The translations under genes were made by a program, and so were the position numbers. From contig NZ_JAAIXY010000022.1 of the NCBI RefSeq assembly GCF_010894455.1, positions 1-64,000 of the forward strand: a stretch of DNA of 64,000 bases. The letters are read 5' to 3'. The notes below the pieces were generated by a model. The model did not search any database. It saw nothing but the letters and a program-made list of their open reading frames with translations, and was not told the DNA's origin. Source of the stretch: Myxococcus eversor. GTDB lineage: Bacteria > Myxococcota > Myxococcia > Myxococcales > Myxococcaceae. Below, one piece after another: positions 34,640 to 43,824 of the stretch. The stretch's first letter is position 1; the number at the start of each line of letters is the position of its first letter.

Positions 34640-35896
34640 TCAGGCCGCCGCTTGATCAGAGCGGGGGGCCGTCCCCTGCGACGCGGACTGAGGCAGGGGC
34701 GCGCGCGAGACCTGGATGGCCTCCAGCAATCGGCGACTTGTCTCTCGATAGTCGAAGGAGCGCACGGCGCGTTCGCGTGCGGCACTGGCCATCCGCTCGC
34801 GCAGCGCGGCGTCCTGCCCGAGCTGGAGGAAGGCATTCGCCAATCCCTCCTCATCCCCCTGGGCCACCAGCAATCCCTCCGTCCCGTCGGAAATCATGTC
34901 CGGCGTGCCCCCGATGATGGAGCAGACAGGAGGGACGCCACAGGCCATCGCCTCCATGACAGCGACGGGAGAGGCCTCGCCGAGGCCGATGCTGGAGAGC
35001 ACGAAGCCATCCGCGCGGTGCAGCAGGTCAATCACCGCTGCCTCTCCGAGCGGCCCCACCATGTCCACATGCGACTGCAATCCGAAGCGGGCGATGGACT
35101 GGCGGATCTCCTGCTCGTGAGGCCCCCTTCCCCCCAACGTGAGGTGGGCCTTCAGGCCCCGGTCCAATGCCTTGCGCAGTCCCGCGAAGGTATGGACATG
35201 ACCCTTGCAGAGATGCAGCCGTCCAATGGAAGCGAGGTGGAGGCCCCGAGGAGACTCCGCGCGCTGGGCCGGAGGGGTGAAGCGGTCGGTGTCCACGCCC
35301 ATCCACAGGGTATAGGTCCGCTCCGGCGGCAGACCCACGTCCTTGATGAGCTCACGCTGCATGGGGCGCGCTGCGGCTGCCACGAACGTGGCGTCCCAGG
35401 CCTTGGCGGCATGGTCTGTTCCATACACAGGAAGATCACCGTGGAGGTGGAAGCTGTAGCGAGGACCACCCAGAATCCTGCAGAGCGCGAGCACGTGCGC
35501 GGCGTCCGCGGCGGAATGACCATGGATATGGTCCAGCTTCCGCTCGCGTGCGTGATGGAGGAAGTCGACCGCGCAGGCCAGCATCCCCAGAGCTCGCGCC
35601 TTCTGCTTCACGCTCACCGAGAGCTTGGAGACATACGCGAGCGCCTGGGCCATGCCCGGGAAGTCCCTCGGCGAGAGCAGTGCGGACGAGAGTCGAGGCG
35701 GGAAGAGGTATGTCGTCTCCGAGGCCGCGCGCTCCGCCCATTCGTGAGGGCAGCCCTCCACGGGGCGCCTCGTGGAGAAGATGTGCACCTCGACCCCAGC
35801 GGCACGCAAGGCGGTGATCTCCCGCCAGAAGAAGGCGTGCGTTTGCGTGGGGAACTCTGGGATGAGCATGCCCAGACGAAAGGCGGCGACTGTCAT
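34640..35896 (-). CDS. GT4-type glycosyltransferase
   Basis: From the ATG at 35896 the protein has 418 residues. The GT-B fold is shown by HIHGHSAADAAH (acceptor-site region), IGRLHLCKGH and the donor-site EASPVAVMEAMACG (E-x7-E). No membrane segments. It is likely to add a sugar from a nucleotide-sugar to a polysaccharide or glycolipid; its substrate is not shown. There are no other polysaccharide genes nearby. Confidence 0.82.
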   Translation of the reverse strand: MTVAAFRLGMLIPEFPTQTHAFFWREITALRAAGVEVHIFSTRRPVEGCPHEWAERAASETTYLFPPRLSSALLSPRDFPGMAQALAYVSKLSVSVKQKARALGMLACAVDFLHHARERKLDHIHGHSAADAAHVLALCRILGGPRYSFHLHGDLPVYGTDHAAKAWDATFVAAAARPMQRELIKDVGLPPERTYTLWMGVDTDRFTPPAQRAESPRGLHLASIGRLHLCKGHVHTFAGLRKALDRGLKAHLTLGGRGPHEQEIRQSIARFGLQSHVDMVGPLGEAAVIDLLHRADGFVLSSIGLGEASPVAVMEAMACGVPPVCSIIGGTPDMISDGTEGLLVAQGDEEGLANAFLQLGQDAALRERMASAARERAVRSFDYRETSRRLLEAIQVSRAPLPQSASQGTAPRSDQAAA

Positions 35897-36125
35897 GGCA
35901 GGGGTTCTATCCAAAAGCGTCTTGGACTTGGAACCACCCAGGCGTTGCGCGCTGGTAGAGGTGAAGAAGTGAGCAGAGCAAGCCGCCAGTAGCGTGCCTT
36001 TTCCGCGCCCGTAATAGTTCGCGGACCATTCACACACGAAGGAAAGGGCATTCAGTGCACGGGAGTCCACTCCAGGCGCACTGCAAAACTATGCATCGGC
36101 CGCGACCAGCGACGACCTCAACGAC

Positions 36126-36177
36126 TGCGCCTCCTATTGAGGCGCATGGCAGTCCACCCGCTCGTTCCGTGAGCGGG
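36126..36177 (-). terminator. Two adjacent hairpins downstream of the Asp-box gene
   Basis: TGCGCCTC/GAGGCGCA (36126-36146, loop CTATT) and CCCGCTC/GAGCGGG (36157-36177). Either could terminate the minus-strand gene at 36185. The 288 bp between 35897 and 36184 hold no gene. Confidence 0.55.
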
Positions 36178-36184
36178 AGCTTCT

Positions 36185-36946
36185 CTATGGCTCGGCGCGG
36201 GCCCGCGACACGAAGGCGCGCAGGTCCGCCTCCAGGGCCGTGGCCTCCACGAGGCTGGCCGGAACGAGCATGCCCTTGGGGGCCTCCTGCTGCTTCACCA
36301 GCCGTCGCGGTGGTCCCCAGGAGCGGCCGTCATCGCGCGTGGCATAGGAGAACCACAGCGTGCGAGGCTTCTCGTCGGTGCGCTCCAGCCCCGCCGAGCC
36401 GACGAGCATTCCGCGCCCCCTCGCGCTGATGTCGAGGTCGTGGACCTCCAGATACTCACCGTTCCACGTGGGCTGGTTCAAATCCCTGGGAAAGCCCAGC
36501 GTCGCGCACGTCGCGGTGGCGAAGTCGTCGTCGGAGCGGACGACGGTGAACGATTGTCCCGGGTCGCCAATCTGTCGCTGGGTGATGACGATGACCTTGC
36601 GGCTCGATGGTGTCACGTAGAGGCCAACCTCTTCCTCTTCATGACGGGGAATCACCGCGCGCCAGCCCTTCGGCCCCTTGATGAAGAGCACCATCCCGCT
36701 CGCGGCTTCAGCGGCTTCCCGAGGCTCGCGCAGGTAGCTCAGCTTGCCGACGAGCAGGTCACCGCGTGTCGCGACGCCCTTGAGCCCCAGTTGTGCCGCG
36801 TCGTTGACGAGCTGCTCGGTGAGTGGGGCCGCCCCTGCACAGGCAACCCCGTCCTCCGGCGCGGGTTTCGTGTCACGCGCCAGGCCCGTGGTCGCCAGGA
36901 GGACGGCCGTCGATGCGACCGCGATGAAGGGACTCCGCTTCCTCAT
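36185..36946 (-). CDS. Secreted protein with an Asp-box (BNR) motif
   Basis: From the ATG at 36946 (GAGG 8 nt upstream) the protein has 253 residues. A signal peptide (IAVASTAVLLATTGLA) is followed by a beta-rich body. It holds one Asp-box (DDGRSWGPPRRL) and a degenerate one near SDDDFATATC, as in sialidase-type propellers. One repeat is too few for an enzyme assignment. Divergent from the SDGT-repeat protein gene with 187 bp between. Confidence 0.6.
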   Translation of the reverse strand: MRKRSPFIAVASTAVLLATTGLARDTKPAPEDGVACAGAAPLTEQLVNDAAQLGLKGVATRGDLLVGKLSYLREPREAAEAASGMVLFIKGPKGWRAVIPRHEEEEVGLYVTPSSRKVIVITQRQIGDPGQSFTVVRSDDDFATATCATLGFPRDLNQPTWNGEYLEVHDLDISARGRGMLVGSAGLERTDEKPRTLWFSYATRDDGRSWGPPRRLVKQQEAPKGMLVPASLVEATALEADLRAFVSRARAEP

Positions 36947-37133
36947 GTGTTCCACCTCGCCGGGCATCAGAGTGGATTCAGCGCGAGGTGTCGAGGTGCT
37001 GGAGCCCTTGAGCGCCCCGCCAGACGATGCGCCCCGTGTCCACTCCCGAATAGGCGCTCGTCTCGAAGCCGGATTGGCGAACGGGGCCGAACATCCCACC
37101 CTCTGTCGGTTCTGGGCCGGAGAGGAAACAGAC

Positions 37134-38585
37134 ATGCAAGCAAGGCATTGGTACTTCCTGCTGGGATTGGGACTCGCGGGTCAGGCAGCCGCCATGGCAC
37201 CCCGCACGGACGAGGGAATCCGCGAGGCGCCGCTCCATGCCTGTCCTGGAAAAGCGTCCCGACTGAAGGTCGTCATCCCGCCAGGGTCCGGGGCATCCAG
37301 CAATGGCCCCTTCCCCGAGTCGTTCGTCGACATGCTCGGCACGCTCTACTTCGCCACCAACCTGTCCGACGGCGGCGCGACCCTGTGGCGAAGCAACGGC
37401 ACCGAGGCAGGCACCGTCCCCGTCAAAACCTTCCCAGCCGCGCCCGTCGGCGTCCCCGCGCTCCGAACCCTGTTCCCCGTGGGCAACCAGCTCTTCTTCC
37501 AGTTCGATGAGCCAGGGACGGGCGAGGAGCTGTGGGTCAGCGACGGAACCGAGGCGGGAACCCACCTCGTCAAGGATCTCACTCCGGGCCCCGACGGCAC
37601 CCATCTCGCGGCCGTCGCGGCGCAGCGCGGACAGCTCACCTTCCTGCGCCAGTGGGGCTTTGCCCCCGGCAATCCCCAGGTGGAGCTGTGGCGCTCGGAT
37701 GGCACGGACGCGGGCACGGTGCGGTTCGCGAACCTCGGCACCACATCGATGCTCGGCAATGTGACGCTGCGGGTGGGCGACAACCTGCTCTTCTTCCTCG
37801 CCTCACCGGAGCAAGGCACCGCGCTCTGGCGCACCGATGGAACGGCGAGCGGAACCCAGCTCGTCAAGAAGCTCGATGCCCAGGTCGTCTACTTCTTCAG
37901 CAACACGGGACAGGCGGGAGCCGTGGGGCTGTTCCTGTTCAACGACGGCGCGAACACGGAGGTGTGGAAGACGGACGGCACGGCCGCGGGCACCGTCCGG
38001 CTGGAGACCTTCGGCAAGACTGTCTTCCTGCTCGGGGCGCTGAACGACACCGTCTACGTGGCCTCCGTGGACAGCGAGACGATGCTGATGCGCATCCAGA
38101 GTCTCTCCCTGGCGGGCGGTGGCAAGGCCTCCGTCAAGACGCTCCCCAATCCCTATGCAGGCCAGGAAGCCGCATACCCCTATCTTCAGCAGATGGCCGT
38201 CTCGGGAGACCGGCTCTACTTCTCCGTGGCCATCGCCACCCTCGGCCCCGCGCCTCGCGAGGTGACCCTCTGGGTCTCGGATGGAACCGCGGAGGGAACC
38301 CGCGCCCTCTCCAACGCGCTCAGCCTGGGCGACGAGTACTCCTCGCCCTTGTTTCCGACGGGCGCCGGTGACGCGCTGTTCGTCGCCACGACCAGCGGCG
38401 CGGACCTGGAGCCCTGGTTCACGCGAGGCAGCGTCGCGACGACCGGGCCCCTCGTGGACATCAGACCCGGCCCGGCATCGTCCCGCGCGGATGGCTTCGC
38501 GCGCGTGGGCGACCGCATCTACTTCCACGCCGTGGACGACACGGGCTCCCATCAGCCGTGGTTCATCCCCTGCCCACGAATGTGA
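37134..38585 (+). CDS. Secreted ELWxSDGTxAGT-repeat protein
   Basis: From the ATG at 37134 (AGAGGA 8 nt upstream), a signal peptide leads to a body of 483 residues. It carries six copies of a strand-turn motif of the form LWxSDGTxAGT: TLWRSNGTEAGT, ELWVSDGTEAGT, ELWRSDGTDAGT, ALWRTDGTASGT, EVWKTDGTAAGT and TLWVSDGTAEGT. Such repeats form a propeller-like surface and are frequent in myxobacterial secreted proteins. Function unknown. Confidence 0.78.
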   Translation: MQARHWYFLLGLGLAGQAAAMAPRTDEGIREAPLHACPGKASRLKVVIPPGSGASSNGPFPESFVDMLGTLYFATNLSDGGATLWRSNGTEAGTVPVKTFPAAPVGVPALRTLFPVGNQLFFQFDEPGTGEELWVSDGTEAGTHLVKDLTPGPDGTHLAAVAAQRGQLTFLRQWGFAPGNPQVELWRSDGTDAGTVRFANLGTTSMLGNVTLRVGDNLLFFLASPEQGTALWRTDGTASGTQLVKKLDAQVVYFFSNTGQAGAVGLFLFNDGANTEVWKTDGTAAGTVRLETFGKTVFLLGALNDTVYVASVDSETMLMRIQSLSLAGGGKASVKTLPNPYAGQEAAYPYLQQMAVSGDRLYFSVAIATLGPAPREVTLWVSDGTAEGTRALSNALSLGDEYSSPLFPTGAGDALFVATTSGADLEPWFTRGSVATTGPLVDIRPGPASSRADGFARVGDRIYFHAVDDTGSHQPWFIPCPRM

Positions 38586-38805
38586 AGCCTCTCGGGTCCG
38601 CGCCGAACGGGCAGCCCCCCTCCGAGCCTGGGCCGGACTGTCAGGCGTTGAAGCCTCTCCAACACCAATTTGCGGACCTGCCCCGACTTCCATGCTAGGC
38701 AGCGCCCGCCGAAGGACCTCGGACGAGTGACAGCTTGGGAGACCTGGGGTGTTCAACCTCCCAGCATCCCAGACCCAGGCACTCCGCCGAGACAGGGGGA
38801 CCCGC

Positions 38806-39342
38806 ATGTTTCCGAAGACCTGGTTCAAGAGAGGGGCCGCCACCGTGTTGCTGGCGTCCTCCGTCGCCGTCGCCGCCGAGCCCGTCGCGACCCAGGCGCC
38901 GTCCGCCTTCTTCCTCTCCCGGAGCGAGAACCGGAATCAGGTCCACTACGCCGTGAGCCTGGATGAGAGCTGCCGCCCCGTCGGCGCGCGCCCCGTGCAC
39001 GTGTACTGGCGGATGCTGGAGCGCGGCGAGGCGGAGGTCGAGGAGCTCCTGGGCATCGAGCAACCCGCGTATGGCCTCGAGGACGCCCAGCAGGTGGAAG
39101 CCACCGCCGACGGCTGGCGGGTGCACCTCCGGCTGAAGTCCTTCCCCGGGCGGCCCGTCGACATCACCACCGCCCAGGTGCGAGGCCGGTGCGTGGTGCA
39201 GGCGTGGACGAAGTTCGGCGCCAACCTGGCCCAGCTCGAGCACATCTTCGTGAAGACGTCCTGGCCCTTCTCCGTGGACTTCGTGCGACTGGATGGCGTG
39301 GGTCCGGAGGGACAGCCCCTCTCCGAGCTGATCCGCCGGTAG
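38806..39342 (+). CDS. DUF4833 protein, secreted
   Basis: A 178-residue protein starting at the ATG at 38806, with AGGGGGA upstream and a signal peptide. The DUF4833 signature FFLSRSENRNQVHYAVSLD is followed by HVYWRMLERGE and a WRVHLRLKSFPGRPVDI segment. The family function is unknown; it is widespread in myxobacteria. Confidence 0.82.
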   Translation: MFPKTWFKRGAATVLLASSVAVAAEPVATQAPSAFFLSRSENRNQVHYAVSLDESCRPVGARPVHVYWRMLERGEAEVEELLGIEQPAYGLEDAQQVEATADGWRVHLRLKSFPGRPVDITTAQVRGRCVVQAWTKFGANLAQLEHIFVKTSWPFSVDFVRLDGVGPEGQPLSELIRR

Positions 39343-39461
39343 GGGCTCCCCCACCCCGGGACACCGGTGCGACACCGCTGGAATTTCCCGCAATTCCGGC
39401 TGCGTCAAAAAATCCACACGGTAGTAACAACCTCCGAGGCGACGGGGCCGATAATACCCGC

Positions 39462-40706
39462 ATGACCAGTGTCGTCGGCCCCCGCCGCTCGCCCCTCTCT
39501 GCTCGCCCGACTGAAACTGAAACCGCGCGTGAAACATCTTCACCCCGGGCACCAGCCCAGGCGCGCACCGGTTTCGAGCCTGCACGACAGGGGCTCACTC
39601 CTTCCCTGCTGACGAAGCTCGGCGCCGTCTTCGTTCCCGTGGCGCCCACCGTCGCGGACGCCGCGGCCACGAACCTGAAGGCCGCGGCTGGCGCGGTGGC
39701 GACGCCGCTGACGCCCAGCACCAGCCCCAACGCGGCCATCAAGGACAGCGCCACCGTCACCAGCACCCTGGACGTCGCCGAGGACGCCAAGGTGGAGTCG
39801 CTCAAGCTGGACCTGGACATCGCGCACACCTACCGGGGCGACCTGACGGTGACGCTGACGTCCCCGTCGGGCAAGACCGCGGTGGTGTCCAACCGCGCGG
39901 GCGGCTCGGCGGACGACCTCAAGGGCTCTTTCGACTTGAAGGAGTTCGCGGGCGAGTCCACCAAGGGCACCTGGAAGCTGGAGGTGCGGGACAGCGCCAA
40001 GGGCGACGTCGGCACGCTGAAGCAGTGGGGCATGAACATCGTCCCCGAGACGAAGGCGCCCGAGCCGGACCCCGAGCCGTCGGATGACCCGTTCGATGGC
40101 CTGCGCGACGACGCGCTGCTGAAGGCCGTGAGGGACGCGTCCTCCGGCAAGAAGGTGGTCAGCTACAACGAGGCGCGCAACATCATCTTCTCCAGCCTGG
40201 ACGTGAACGCGGCCGGCAACGTGGAGTGCGTCTACACGGGCGTGGAGACCAAGGGCGGGAAGATTCCCAACAACGCCGTGATGAACGTGGAGCACACCTG
40301 GCCGCAGTCGAAGGGCGCCACGGGCGCGGCCAAGAGCGATTTGCACCACCTGTTCCCCACCGACAGCAAGGCCAACTCGCGGCGCAGCAGCTTCCCGTTC
40401 GGCGAAGTGGTGAACGTGAAGTGGAGCCACAACGGCGCCAAGCTGGGCACGGACGCGAAGGGCAACACCGTGTTCGAGCCGCCCGATTCCCACAAGGGCA
40501 ACGTGGCGCGCGCGATGTTCTACTTCTCGTCCACGTACAACAAGGCCATCCCCGCCGACGAGGAAGCCGCCCTCAAGGCGTGGAACAAGCTGGACGGCGT
40601 CGACGCCGCTGAAATCGAGCGCAACCGCCGCGTCGCCAACATCCAGGGCAACACCAACGCGTTCATCGACAACGCGGACCTCGCGGACCGCGTGAAGGAC
40701 TTCTAG
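39462..40706 (+). CDS. Endonuclease I-family nuclease with P-domain
   Basis: From the ATG at 39462 the protein has 414 residues. The N-terminal 90 residues are Ala/Pro/Thr-rich, with no convincing signal peptide. A proprotein-convertase P-domain follows (about 95-200: LTVTLTSPSGKTAVV, GTWKLEVRDSAKGD). The C-terminal 200 residues are an endonuclease I domain with EHTWPQSKGA, DLHHLFPTDSKANSRR and SFPFGE (His and Asn metal site). Nuclease plus P-domain suggests an exported DNase. A strong terminator follows. Confidence 0.85.
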   Translation: MTSVVGPRRSPLSARPTETETARETSSPRAPAQARTGFEPARQGLTPSLLTKLGAVFVPVAPTVADAAATNLKAAAGAVATPLTPSTSPNAAIKDSATVTSTLDVAEDAKVESLKLDLDIAHTYRGDLTVTLTSPSGKTAVVSNRAGGSADDLKGSFDLKEFAGESTKGTWKLEVRDSAKGDVGTLKQWGMNIVPETKAPEPDPEPSDDPFDGLRDDALLKAVRDASSGKKVVSYNEARNIIFSSLDVNAAGNVECVYTGVETKGGKIPNNAVMNVEHTWPQSKGATGAAKSDLHHLFPTDSKANSRRSSFPFGEVVNVKWSHNGAKLGTDAKGNTVFEPPDSHKGNVARAMFYFSSTYNKAIPADEEAALKAWNKLDGVDAAEIERNRRVANIQGNTNAFIDNADLADRVKDF

Positions 40707-40734
40707 TCCGTCGCCAGACCGCCAGGGCAGCAAG

Positions 40735-40768
40735 AAGGGGTTGGATGGCGCGGGCCGTCCAACCCCTT
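40735..40768 (+). terminator. Terminator of the endonuclease gene
   Basis: AAGGGGTTGGA and TCCAACCCCTT pair (11 bp), continuing through a T-G pair to GGC/GCC with loop GCGG. TTC follows. Confidence 0.82.
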
Positions 40769-40914
40769 TCACATTGCGGGCCCGGGCTTCGCGGTGGTCA
40801 GCCAGGACTCCCCACCACGACATCACCGCCACGAATCCGGGCGCGGGGAGAATGACAGCCGTGTCGCGCTGAAAGGCCCGCCCCCTCACACCGTCCAGGG
40901 CGGCGCGATGAGGC

Positions 40915-41652
40915 ATGGCTGTTGCTTGGAGACAATCGCCACTCAGCCACAGGAGCGACTGTCTGATCCGCCCAGCCCTCGTCGCACTGCTCCTCCTCGC
41001 GCCCGCGGTCCATGCCGAGGTGGATGCCCCCATGCCCGACGTGGTGCGGTCCGAGGACGTCCCGAAGACGTCCATCTGGCTGTCGCCTGTGTTGCATGCC
41101 TTGGTGTTCTTGTCGTCCGGCCTGATTTCGGAGGAGCTCCACGTCGCGGTGCCCATCGGCGTGGGCCGCAACCTGTCGGATTCGACCATGGCGGTGCTCG
41201 AGGTCACCCCCATGCTGACGCGCACCACCTGTCGTCGCGAGTCCATGCGCTGCGCGTCGCTGCGCCAGCTCAAGGTCTCTCTCGGTGTGGCGTGGAAGCC
41301 GTGGCCCAAGGCGCGTGGACAAGGCTTCTTCATCCAGCCCCGGCTGACCGGCATGTGGAGCGTCGACACCCAACGCTTCCGTCCGTCGGGCAGGGCCTTC
41401 GCGCTGACCTATGAAGAGGAGCACGGCTTCCAGGCCACGCTCGGGCTGGACGTGGGCTACAGGGTGGTGACGCGCCGCTCCGGCTTCTTCTTCGAGCCCG
41501 TCTTCGGACTCGGCATGGGTTACGGGGTGAACCAGCGACGCCAGCCGCTCGACGTGCGCTACACGTACGGCTCCTCCTTCGCGGACAAACGCTCGGATGG
41601 CGCCGTCACCGACCTGAACCTGGACCTGCTTCGCCTGGGCATCACCTTTTGA
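40915..41652 (+). CDS. Predicted outer-membrane beta-barrel protein
   Basis: A 245-residue protein with a signal peptide (ALVALLLLAPAVHA, cleaved near residue 34). The mature part alternates short strands rich in Gly, Tyr, Phe and Arg (GFFIQPRLTGMW, ATLGLDVGYRVV, GFFFEPVFGLGMGYG) and ends in Phe (RLGITF), typical of outer-membrane barrels. The start at 40915 adds an unusually long N-terminal stretch, and its ribosome-binding site is poor, so the true start may lie further in. Confidence 0.6.
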   Translation: MAVAWRQSPLSHRSDCLIRPALVALLLLAPAVHAEVDAPMPDVVRSEDVPKTSIWLSPVLHALVFLSSGLISEELHVAVPIGVGRNLSDSTMAVLEVTPMLTRTTCRRESMRCASLRQLKVSLGVAWKPWPKARGQGFFIQPRLTGMWSVDTQRFRPSGRAFALTYEEEHGFQATLGLDVGYRVVTRRSGFFFEPVFGLGMGYGVNQRRQPLDVRYTYGSSFADKRSDGAVTDLNLDLLRLGITF

Positions 41653-41730
41653 ATCCAGTGTCGCGGTACACGGGCCACGCAAGCCTCTCTCACGCTGAGA
41701 ACCATCCACTCACCTGCCGAGACATCCCCA

Positions 41731-41754
41731 GGCGGAGTCGAGGGTGACTCCGCC
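41731..41754. terminator. Hairpin downstream of the barrel gene
   Basis: GGCGGAGTC (41731-41739) and GACTCCGCC (41746-41754) pair over 9 bp, with loop GAGGGT. Confidence 0.5.
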
Positions 41755-41780
41755 TCGCTCCGTCGGAGTCATCTGGGCTT

Positions 41781-41801
41781 TCCCAGTATCAACGACTGGG
41801 A
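41781..41801. repeat. Inverted repeat upstream of the kinase gene
   Basis: TCCCAGT (41781-41787) and ACTGGGA (41795-41801) with a 7-nt gap, 60 bp before the kinase ATG. Could be an operator. Confidence 0.4.
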
Positions 41802-41861
41802 CATACGTCATCGGGCGGATACCCCTCGCCATGTGGGCGCCTTCGATATACCCGTGATGAC

Positions 41862-43235
41862 ATGAGCCGCTCGTCAGCTTCGGTCGGGACATTGCTGGGC
41901 CAGAAGTATCAACTGCGTCAGCGGATTGGCGTGGGGGCAATGGGCATCGTCTACGAGGCGGCCGGTGTCGACGAGGATGGCGCGGTGGCCATCAAGGTGC
42001 TTCAGCAGCACCTGGTCGACGATGAGGCGGTCATCGCGCGGTTCCGACGCGAGGCGCACGCCATCGCGGGCCTGCAGCATCCGCACCTCGTGGAGGTGAA
42101 GGACTTCCAGTGCAATCCGGACGAGCCTCCGTTCATGGTGATGGAGCTGCTCCACGGCCAGACGCTCAGGCTCCTGCTGAAGCAGCAAGGTCCCCTGCCG
42201 CTCGAGCGCGCGGTGGCCATCGCCATCCAGACGCTGTCCGCGCTGGAGACCGCGCATCGCGCGGGCGTCATCCACCGCGACATCAAGCCGGACAACCTCT
42301 TCATCGTGTCGGGCGAGGCCGGTGACCAGGTGAAGGTGCTGGACTTCGGAGTGGCGCGCCTGCTCCACGAGGACGATGCCTCGGCGGTGGGCGCGGAGGC
42401 GGGTGCGTGGGTGGGCACGCCCTCCTTCATGGCGCCCGAGCAGGTCCGCTGCCAGCCGGTCGATGCGCGCGCGGACCTCTACTCGCTGGGGGCGTGCCTG
42501 TTTCAGATGGTGACGGGGCGGCAGCCCATCGACGTCGCCGACACGGTGGCCCTCTTCTCCGCCATCGTGGAGAAGGTGCCGCCGCTGGCCTCCACGCTTC
42601 GGCCCGAGGTGCCCGAGGAGTTCTCGCGAGTGCTCGCGCGCGCCCTGCACAAGAGTCCCGCGGAGCGCTTCGCCGACGCCGGGGAGATGGCGAGCGCGCT
42701 GAGGCCATGGGCGGCCCAGGCTCACACGGAGACAGCGCTGGACGACGAGGTCACCCAGCCGCTCGCACAGCGGGCCGAGCCGGCGCCGGCGCGAAAGACC
42801 CTGCTGGCCACACGGGCTGCTTCTTCGCCCGCGCCCCAGTTCGATGCCGAGCCCGCGACCCGATTCGACGCCGCGCCCGCGACCCAGTTCGATGCCGAGC
42901 CCGCGACCCGATTCGACGCCGCGCTCGCGCCCCAGCTCGATGCCGAGCCCGCGACTCAGTTCGACGCCGCGCTCGCGCCCCAGCTCGATGCCGAGCCCGC
43001 GACTCAGTTCGACGCCGCGCTCGCGCCCCAACTCGACGCCGAGCCCGCGACTCAGTTCGACGCCGCCCTCTTGCCGTACCTCGCGCCCGTGGCCATCAGC
43101 GCGCCGCCGAAGCCCGCGCCGCCTCCGTCGCCCGCGCCCCACCACCGTCGTTACTCCGCCCTGAAGGAGAGGCTCCTCCTCGTCGGAGCGACCCTGCTCG
43201 GTGTCGCCGTGGGCGCGGCGCTCGGGATGGCGTGA
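41862..43235 (+). CDS. Membrane-anchored serine/threonine kinase with a 16-residue repeat linker
   Basis: The kinase domain (about 10-280) has GVGAMGIV, Lys45, HRDIKPDN (138-145), DFGVAR (161-166) and MAPEQ, all intact. The linker (about 325-403) is built of near-perfect 16-residue repeats of the type FDAALAPQLDAEPATQ. A Pro-rich segment and one C-terminal membrane helix (LLLVGATLLGVAVGAALGMA) follow, with almost nothing beyond it. So the kinase is probably in the cytosol, tethered through a long acidic repeat. The ATG at 41862 has no good ribosome-binding site. Confidence 0.88.
   Translation: MSRSSASVGTLLGQKYQLRQRIGVGAMGIVYEAAGVDEDGAVAIKVLQQHLVDDEAVIARFRREAHAIAGLQHPHLVEVKDFQCNPDEPPFMVMELLHGQTLRLLLKQQGPLPLERAVAIAIQTLSALETAHRAGVIHRDIKPDNLFIVSGEAGDQVKVLDFGVARLLHEDDASAVGAEAGAWVGTPSFMAPEQVRCQPVDARADLYSLGACLFQMVTGRQPIDVADTVALFSAIVEKVPPLASTLRPEVPEEFSRVLARALHKSPAERFADAGEMASALRPWAAQAHTETALDDEVTQPLAQRAEPAPARKTLLATRAASSPAPQFDAEPATRFDAAPATQFDAEPATRFDAALAPQLDAEPATQFDAALAPQLDAEPATQFDAALAPQLDAEPATQFDAALLPYLAPVAISAPPKPAPPPSPAPHHRRYSALKERLLLVGATLLGVAVGAALGMA
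42838..43070 (+). repeat. 48-bp tandem repeat coding for the kinase linker
   Basis: Three near-identical copies of 48 bp lie between about 42911 and 43066, preceded by two more diverged copies. Copies differ by one or two bases, so repeat number probably varies between strains. Confidence 0.82.
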
Positions 43236-43249
43236 GACCTCTGCTCCGA

Positions 43250-43277
43250 GAGCGGGAGCGCCGAAGCGCCCCCGCTC
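43250..43277. terminator. Bidirectional terminator with CGAA tetraloop
   Basis: GAGCGGG/CCCGCTC plus GCGC/GCGC around CGAA, with one A-C mismatch, between converging genes. Confidence 0.75.
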
Positions 43278-43286
43278 GCCCTACCC

Positions 43287-43811
43287 TCAGTGGACGATGA
43301 ACGTCGAGGGGAGCAGGACCTTGGAGCCGCGGCCCTGGAAGAGGCTGTCCTTCAGGTGCAACTGGATGACGACGTGCTTGCGCTTCTCCAGCTCCGCCCG
43401 CTTGGTCGTGAAGAGGATGGAACCCGAGCGCGCGTTGATGAGGCCCGGCGCACCGGACTCCCGGAAGGCCCCCACGTCATCGAAGTGCACACGCACATCC
43501 GCCGTGTCCGCCTCCGCCGGCAGGTAGAAATACCCCAGCAGGTGGGCCTGGTCCGACTTTGACAGGTCCATCGACCGCGCGGACGGCGAGAGCTGGAACG
43601 GCAGCGACTTGCCCTGCGCGATGACTTCGATGCGCCCCACGCCCAGCAGCACCTTCTCGTACAGCTCCGCGTCCTGACCAAGCAGCCGCAGCTCGAACCG
43701 GTCTCCCTCGGGCACGTCGACCGGGTCCGTCCCGCTGTTGCCATCACACGCGCTCAGCGTCAGCGCCAGGAACATCCCCGACAAGGCCATCCATCTTGAG
43801 TTCGTCTTCAT
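43287..43811 (-). CDS. Lipoprotein of unknown function
   Basis: A 174-residue lipoprotein (lipobox LSAC). The mature part is beta-rich (FELRLLGQDAELYEKVLLGVGRIEVI). I do not recognise the family; it resembles carbohydrate-binding or DUF4382-type folds. Lies 13 bp after the beta-propeller gene on the same strand, so the two probably form an operon. Confidence 0.65.
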   Translation of the reverse strand: MKTNSRWMALSGMFLALTLSACDGNSGTDPVDVPEGDRFELRLLGQDAELYEKVLLGVGRIEVIAQGKSLPFQLSPSARSMDLSKSDQAHLLGYFYLPAEADTADVRVHFDDVGAFRESGAPGLINARSGSILFTTKRAELEKRKHVVIQLHLKDSLFQGRGSKVLLPSTFIVH

Positions 43812-43824
43812 GTCATCCCCCCTT

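Noticed and set aside
42838..43070. Regular repeats as a possible CRISPR array
   Set aside because: Repeats are contiguous without spacers, in frame inside a kinase gene, and code for a uniform 16-residue unit.
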